From Dipteronia dyeriana (Eukaryota > Streptophyta > Magnoliopsida > Sapindales > Sapindaceae): 64,000 bases of DNA. This document shows, piece by piece, positions 58,386 through 64,000 of the stretch. Numbering within the stretch: position 1 is the first letter of the stretch; each line of letters begins with the position of its first letter. The position numbers were made by a program, and so were the translations under genes. The stretch spans positions 38,872,360-38,936,359 of the forward strand of contig CM065295.1 in assembly GCA_032871835.1 (NCBI GenBank), written 5' to 3'. A model generated the notes under the pieces. The model ran no database searches. It was not told the origin of the DNA and saw only the letters and a program-made list of their open reading frames with translations.

Positions 58386-58955
58386 AGGCAGAAGTTAAGA
58401 GGAAATTCTTTGATAAGTATTTTTCTTTCAAGTAGAACAAAGGAAATAAGGGGGAAATCGCCACCTTTCAGGAGGAGGAAGGTGAGCCTTTTCATGAGAC
58501 ATGGGACCATTTCAAAATGCTACTAACTCAATGTCCACGCCATGAGTTCACTTTAGTTAGCCAAATACAGTCGTTTTATGATGGACGTACCGGGCTTACT
58601 CAAGCCATTGTGGCCAATGCATGTTGAGGTGCAATGAGGTAATTGATAATGGAAGAAGTGTTTGAGAAGTATGAGATGTTGGGGTAAAATTCTCAAAAAA
58701 TAAGTCGAAGTGGGGAAAATGAGAGAGGACTGAATAGAGAGACGACTAAGAATGTGGAAAGTCTTACAAATGACATGCAACATCTTGTGTTGAATCATAG
58801 GTGCAAGCTCTCCCCTAACACCCAAGTTCAATAGAATCTAGCTATGTGCAGAGTAGGTAAAGTACAAGGGATATGGCGAGGACCAGGGGATAACCCTTTC
58901 TCTAATATCTACAATCCAGGATGAAGGAGGCCTAATAATACACATAGAAGTGAAG
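58386..58955 (+). pseudogene. Athila gag fragment
   Basis: The frame reads FFDKYFSF, then ATFQEEEGEPFHETWDHFKM, LLTQCPRHEFTLVSQIQSFY, GLTQAIVANAC, and a later MEEVFEKYEML; the end NPFSNIYNPG.RRPNN matches the Athila gag tail (YSNTYNPGWRNHP type). It has several stops. Start and protease are missing; it begins exactly where G3 stops. Confidence 0.75.
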
Positions 58956-59183
58956 GCAAATATTTCTTACAAAAGTGCAAGAGAGATTAAGGATTGTAAT
59001 TATCTTCTACATAGTAAATTTTTCTCGCCGTCGACGGCAACCGTGGATATTTCCCCACCTTACGGTTTTACCACATAAATTATTGTCTTTTATATTTCCG
59101 TCTTACTTTTCCAATTTGTTATTCATATTTATTTACATCCATTTTGTGTGACACGTGGTGAAATGTAATTGATCCAAAAATCA
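58956..59183 (+). repeat. Tat-type LTR end fragment, + orientation
   Basis: It resembles the reverse complement of 50478-50710 (shared 'gtgcaagagagatt', 'caaccgtggatatttccccacc', 'gatccaaaaatcactgtcaaca') and ends at a canonical CA. It faces the G3 LTR in inverted orientation. 59184-59294 has no recognisable content. Confidence 0.75.
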
Positions 59184-59294
59184 CTGTCAACACATATTGA
59201 ATAGTTGTTTATGACGTTATCGTATGTGAAGTTTGTTTGAGAGGGAAAAGTTTGATATTGTTAAGGGTTGTTGAATATTTTGATAAGAATACAC

Positions 59295-62137
59295 TGTAGG
59301 GAAAAATCGCACAATGGAAGCGTGAAAATTAGGGTTTGGTATAAATAAAAAAATTTCCCTTTTAATAGAAAGAACATTAACCCTAGATTAATTGATGTAC
59401 ATAAAAAGTATCGTACTTTTTTTTTCTCTCATGACGATTGAGCTAGCGCCGAATTGAATCCGCAAGATCTTCCAATCCAGTCACGAACATGAATCCCCTA
59501 GGAGTGTGGGCTTCCTTTCTTCAAATTGCATACCTGAGGATGGAAACAAACAAAATCTTTTTATTTGTTAATCACAATAATCCTCTAAGAGAAAAAACAA
59601 GAATGTCCGATCACTTGTGAATTATCAATCAATTTGATTGAAACTTGCGTGAACCTTGATTCGATGTTGTACACAAAACCTTTTTGATGCAAAGGATACA
59701 AGTGTACTATCGAAAACAAAAACGTTCCCTCTTTTCTCTATGCTTGACCGAATTCTTCACACAATGAGTTGGACGAAGTTTTTTTTATAACAATTAAAAA
59801 ATAAATAAAAAACAACTTCTCACACCAAAAACTAAAGCTTGGTTGAAATTTACAATCTATATTTATAGTTTCACAAATCTTCTCCTAAAGAGGATTTACT
59901 TGGTAGGCAAGAATCCTATTCTTAGGTGGATTTACTAAGTGACCAAGAATCATTTTCCAAAAAGAATTCTTTCCTACACCAAGACTCCTAATCTAACTCA
60001 TTAGTGTATTTGTGACCATATAAAGGACTTCCTAAATACACTAGATAAATAATTCCTTTTATTTATCTACTTATCAAATATAGTCTTTAATATTAATTAT
60101 ACTACCAACAATAATATAATATTAGGAGACCTTCTCCAATTAGGAAAAAGATTTTAACTTTTAATTAAATAATTAATTAATCAACAAATTAATTAATTTT
60201 TATTTAATTAAATAATAAAATAAAAATAACATGTTAGGCTTTTATATATTAGCCTTGCCGCCCATGACATTAGATAGGCATATATATTATTTTTCTTATT
60301 TTATTAAATCCATTGGACCTTAATAAAAAGTCCACATGTGAACTATACTCATTCTTACAAAAAGAAACAAGTCCACATGCCTTAATACAATTCTAGATGG
60401 ACCCCTAAATTGGTCAGGTAGAATATATCAAGTGGTCCATGCAAGTTCTGGTGGATTGGGGATCTTGATGGGCTATCTAAATTTAAGCTTCAATAGACAT
60501 AACCTAATCACAATCAACAAATAATTCACTTAGGTCCAATCTATTAATTTTAGTTCATTCCACTAAAGAACTAAAATTGAACTCTTAAATAAAGATAGAA
60601 TAAGTTAATATTTCTCATTCATACCCTAGACAACCTTATTGGAAAAAGTGTATCCTCGTGAAGAATATCAGTAGTCGTCATGAGCTCATAGACCGCTTAT
60701 AGCTCTCCAAGTTACCATATTTACTCATATGACCACATTTTGAAGTTGAATATTTTGACTTGTCCAGAAGCCATGATTTAATAGACACTATTGAAAACTT
60801 AACGTTGAGATTTAATATCCAATACCTCAAAACATTCATATGATGATATTCTACTCTCATTTAATAAATGGAGCCACGATGTCCATATCTATAAATGAAG
60901 TCTTCTATCGATAAACAAATGAATACCACCAAACTATCGAGGATAAACTATGCTATATAATCCTACTCATTGATGGCTCAAATGATAACACTTGCAACCA
61001 TAAGTCCATCATTTATCTCAGGATTGAGATAGACTCTCCGATTGTCTTCAAGTGAAAACTTTTATCCATTGACGGTTCTAGATAAAGTATTTCACTGTGA
61101 TCTAATTCAATGCACCCAGTGCACTAGATTCTTTTACCCAAAGACACCACACTTTGATGGTTTTAAACTCATCATAACACATTTGATCCCAATTAAATGC
61201 TAGCAAAAGAATCTACAACTTTGACAAGATAACTAAAGAATTGTGTCTACCTCATACATATCTAGTTGTATGAACAATTCTTCTATTCTCATAGTCTTTT
61301 GACCTTATGATTATTTACTTTTGATAATTACAATAATTAAACTATAAATGCAATAAGATTTGATAAATTAAAAATAACATTATTAATATGAAAAGATTGT
61401 CAAATAAATTATTATACTCTTGCTACCGAGCATAATCCCAATAGTCTCCCACTTGATCTATAGAAAATGTGTCATATCTCTCATCCCCATGTTCTCTAGA
61501 TCTCCATCAAAACTCTTTTGTGGAAGAGCCTTTGTAAAGAGGTCCGCTAGATTATCTGCTGACGTGTTCTTGGTAAGCGTCACGTCACCTCTATGCACAA
61601 TTTCCCTCGAAATGTGATACTTTCTTTCAATATGTTTCCCTCTCTTATGACTTCTTGGTCTCTCGAATTAGCCACTGCTCCATTATTATCACAATAGATA
61701 GTTATCTGCTTATTCGCATCAGGAACCACTTCCAAATCAATCAAGAATTGGCGGAGTCAGACAACCTCTTTAGTGGCCTCGCATGTAGTAATATACTCGG
61801 CTTCCATGGTGGAATCAACAATACAAGATTGCTTGATACTCCTCCATATGACTGCTCATCCTCCAATAGTAAACACAGAACTTGATGTTGATCTCATGGA
61901 GTCAAAATCTGATTGAAAATCATAATCTGTATACCCAACAGGATTTAAATCCCCTCTAGAGTATACAAGCATATAATATCTCATTCTCCTGAGATACTTG
62001 AAAATATGCTTGACTGCCGTCCAGTGATCAAGACCAGGCTTCGATTAAAACCAGCTAACTATGCCCACAGCAAAAAAAATATCTAGTATAGTACAGAGCA
62101 TTGCATACATGAGACTTCCAACTGCCAATGCATATGG
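59295..62137 (-). mobile_element. 3' end of a family A copia, cut by another family A LTR
   Basis: The LTR is 59295-61443 (on -, TATTGGGATT...CCCTACA), preceded on the coding side by the polypurine tract and the RNase H end. The element is interrupted at 62137 by the + orientation LTR that runs to the window end. Left flank of the LTR is TACAC; its partner is not in the window. Confidence 0.85.
61458..62137 (-). pseudogene. Copia RNase H and RT end (second copy)
   Basis: Reading leftward from 62137: PYALAVGSLMYAMLCT, F.SKPGLDHWTAVKHIFKYL, RGDLNPVGYTDYDFQSDFDS, then the RNase H end ADLFTKALPQKSFDGDLENM...THFL with stop at 61458-61460. Homologous to 37660-38343, with different stops. Confidence 0.8.
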
Positions 62138-64000
62138 TGTTAGGATTATGCTCGATAGCAAGAGTGTAATATTGTAATTAACAATCTTTTTCATATGAAT
62201 AAAGTGATTTTTAGTTTAACAAATCTTATAGCATTTAAGTATTATAATTGTCAAAAGTAAATAATCATAAGGTCAAAAGACTATGACAAAAGAAGAATTG
62301 TTCATACATCTAGATATGTATGAGGTAGACACAATTCTTTAGTTAGTCTTGAATAATATTCACAACTTAAGATAGAAGTTTGGGCGCCTTTATCTTGTCA
62401 AAGTTGTAGATTCTTTTGCTAGCATTTGAGTGGGATCAAATGTGTTATGACGAGTCTAAAATCATCAAAGTGTGGTGTCTTTCTGCAAAAGAATCTAGTG
62501 CACTGGGTGTATTGAATAGGATAAAAAAGAAATACTTTATCTAGAACCGTCAATGGATAAAAGTTTTCATTTGAAGACAATCGGAGAGTCTATCTCAATC
62601 CTGAGATAAATGATGGACTTATGGTTGCAAGTGTTATCATTTAAGCTATCAATGAGTACGATTATATAACATAGTCTATCCTCGATAGTTTGGTGGTATT
62701 CATTTGTTAATCTATAGAGGACTTCATTTATAGATATGGACATCGTGGCTCCATTTATTAAATGAGAGTAGAATATCATCATATGGATGTTTTGAGGTAT
62801 TGGATATTAAATCTTTACGTTAAGTTTTCAATAGTGTCAATTGAAACATGGCTTCTAGACAAGTCAAAATATCCAAGTTCAAAATGTAGTCATATGGTAA
62901 CTTGGAGACCTATAGATGGTCTATGAGCTCTTGGCGATTACTGATATTCTTCACGATGATACACTTTCTCCAATAAGGTTGTCTAGGGTATGAGTGAGTA
63001 ACATTAACTTATTCTATCTTTATTTAAGAGTCCAATTTTAGTTCTTTAGTGGAATGAATTAAAATTAAATAGATCGGATCTAAGTGAATCATTTGTTGAT
63101 TGTGATTGGGTTGTGTCTATTGGAGCTTAAATTTAGATAGCCCGCAAAGATCCCCAATCCACACGAACTTGCATAGATCACATGATATATTCTACCGGAC
63201 CAATTTAGGGGTCCATCTAGAATTGTATTAAGGCATGTGAACTTATTTCTTTTTGTAAGAATATGTCTAGTTCACATGTGGATTTTTTTTATTAAGGTCC
63301 AATGGATTTAATAAAATAAGAAAAATAATATATGACCCTTATATATGGTATGGGCAGCAAGGCTATTGAGAATAGCTTAAATATATTATTTTATTTTACT
63401 ATTTAATTAAATGGAAATTAATTAATTTGTTGAATAATTAATTATTTAATTAAAAGTCAAAATCTTTTTCTTAGTATGAGATGGTCTCCTAAAACTATAC
63501 TATTGTTGGTAGTATAGTTAATGTTAAAGACTATATTTGATAAGTAGATAAATAAAAAGAATTATTTATCTAATCAAATTAGGAAGTCTTTAATATGGTT
63601 ACAAATACATTATTGAGTTGGATTATGAGTCTTGGTTGAGGATAAAATTCCTTTTTGAAAAGGATTCATAACCACCAAGTAAATCTACCTAAGGAAAGGA
63701 TTCTTAACTACCAAGTAAATCTTTCTTAGGAAAGGATTTGTGATCCTAATCTATATCATATAAAATTTGGCCAGCCCATATATATATATATATACAAAAG
63801 GATAGAATTCCTTTTTGATAAAGATTCTTAACTACCAAATAAATCCACCTAAGGAAAGGATTCTTGCCAACCAAGTAAATCCTTCTTAGGAAAGGATTTA
63901 TGATCCTATATATATATGTGTGTGATTTTTGGCTAGCCCTAAGATTCAATGATGAAATTTTTGGCCATGCTAGGTAATTTTCTAGAGAGAATTTGGCATA
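62138..64000 (+). mobile_element. LTR of a further family A copia, continuing past the window
   Basis: It begins TGTTAGGATTATGCTCG at the junction with the minus-strand copy and follows 38358-40548 to the window edge. It differs by an internal duplication (63640-63777 and 63799-63942). Confidence 0.85.
63640..63942 (+). repeat. Tandem duplication of about 160 bp within the LTR
   Basis: Both copies run from 'ggata.aattcctttttga' through 'accaa.taaatc.acctaagg' to 'ttgatcct' and 'ggc.agccc', joined by a TA run near 63779-63793. Other family A LTRs have the block once. Confidence 0.75.

Overview
This window looks like repeat-rich intergenic DNA from a flowering plant, probably a eudicot. It is AT-rich and has plant-type spliced introns. 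The coding content is almost entirely decayed Ty1/copia and Ty3/gypsy LTR retrotransposons plus one Mutator-like (MULE) DNA transposon. I found no host gene, tRNA, rRNA or CRISPR array. The species cannot be told from the sequence alone.

Layout. 1-713: tail of a copia LTR (family A). 721-6042: a decayed KAONASHI-like MULE with a Ulp1/C48 protease-like gene on + and a MURA-type transposase on -. 6043-7707: a lone LTR (family L). 7708-10990: a 200-bp tandem duplication, a 972-bp PIF/Harbinger-type TIR element and unassigned AT-rich DNA.

10990-49990 is a nested stack resolved by terminal CA/TG ends and target-site duplications (TSDs). An old copia (family B; LTR end 11443, primer site and gag at 47249-49990) was invaded by G1, a Tat-lineage Ty3/gypsy element (11444-47239; TSD GATAA/AATAA; about 12.5 kb once later insertions are subtracted). 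G1 was in turn invaded by a solo LTR (18316-30361, TSD TGTAG), itself split by a non-autonomous gag-bearing element L1 (19304-29813); by a family A copia (34110-40548, TSD AAAGT); and by G2, a gag-only Tat relative (41100-45898, TSD GGATC). The gag of the oldest copia is separately split by a 1.7-kb Athila-type solo LTR (47580-49292, TSD ATATT).

50281-59183 holds pieces of an Athila element (tRNA-Asp type primer site, gag) flanking G3, a second Tat element in reverse orientation and truncated inside its reverse transcriptase. 59295-62137 is the 3' end of a family A copia on -, cut by the LTR of another family A copy (62138 to the window end).

The most interesting signal is the extra gene of the Tat elements. 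Both G1 and G3 carry, between pol and the 3' LTR, an antisense gene with a putative gypsy-type transposon domain (Pfam PF04195-like). It has its own TATA-like promoter beside the 3' LTR and a 73-nt intron at the same place in both copies. The L1 element carries a second curiosity: an almost intact 297-codon ORF resembling the plant transposon-protein domain PF20167, in an element with gag but no protease, integrase or reverse transcriptase. Nearly all other coding regions are interrupted by stops and frameshifts, and several have lost catalytic residues.
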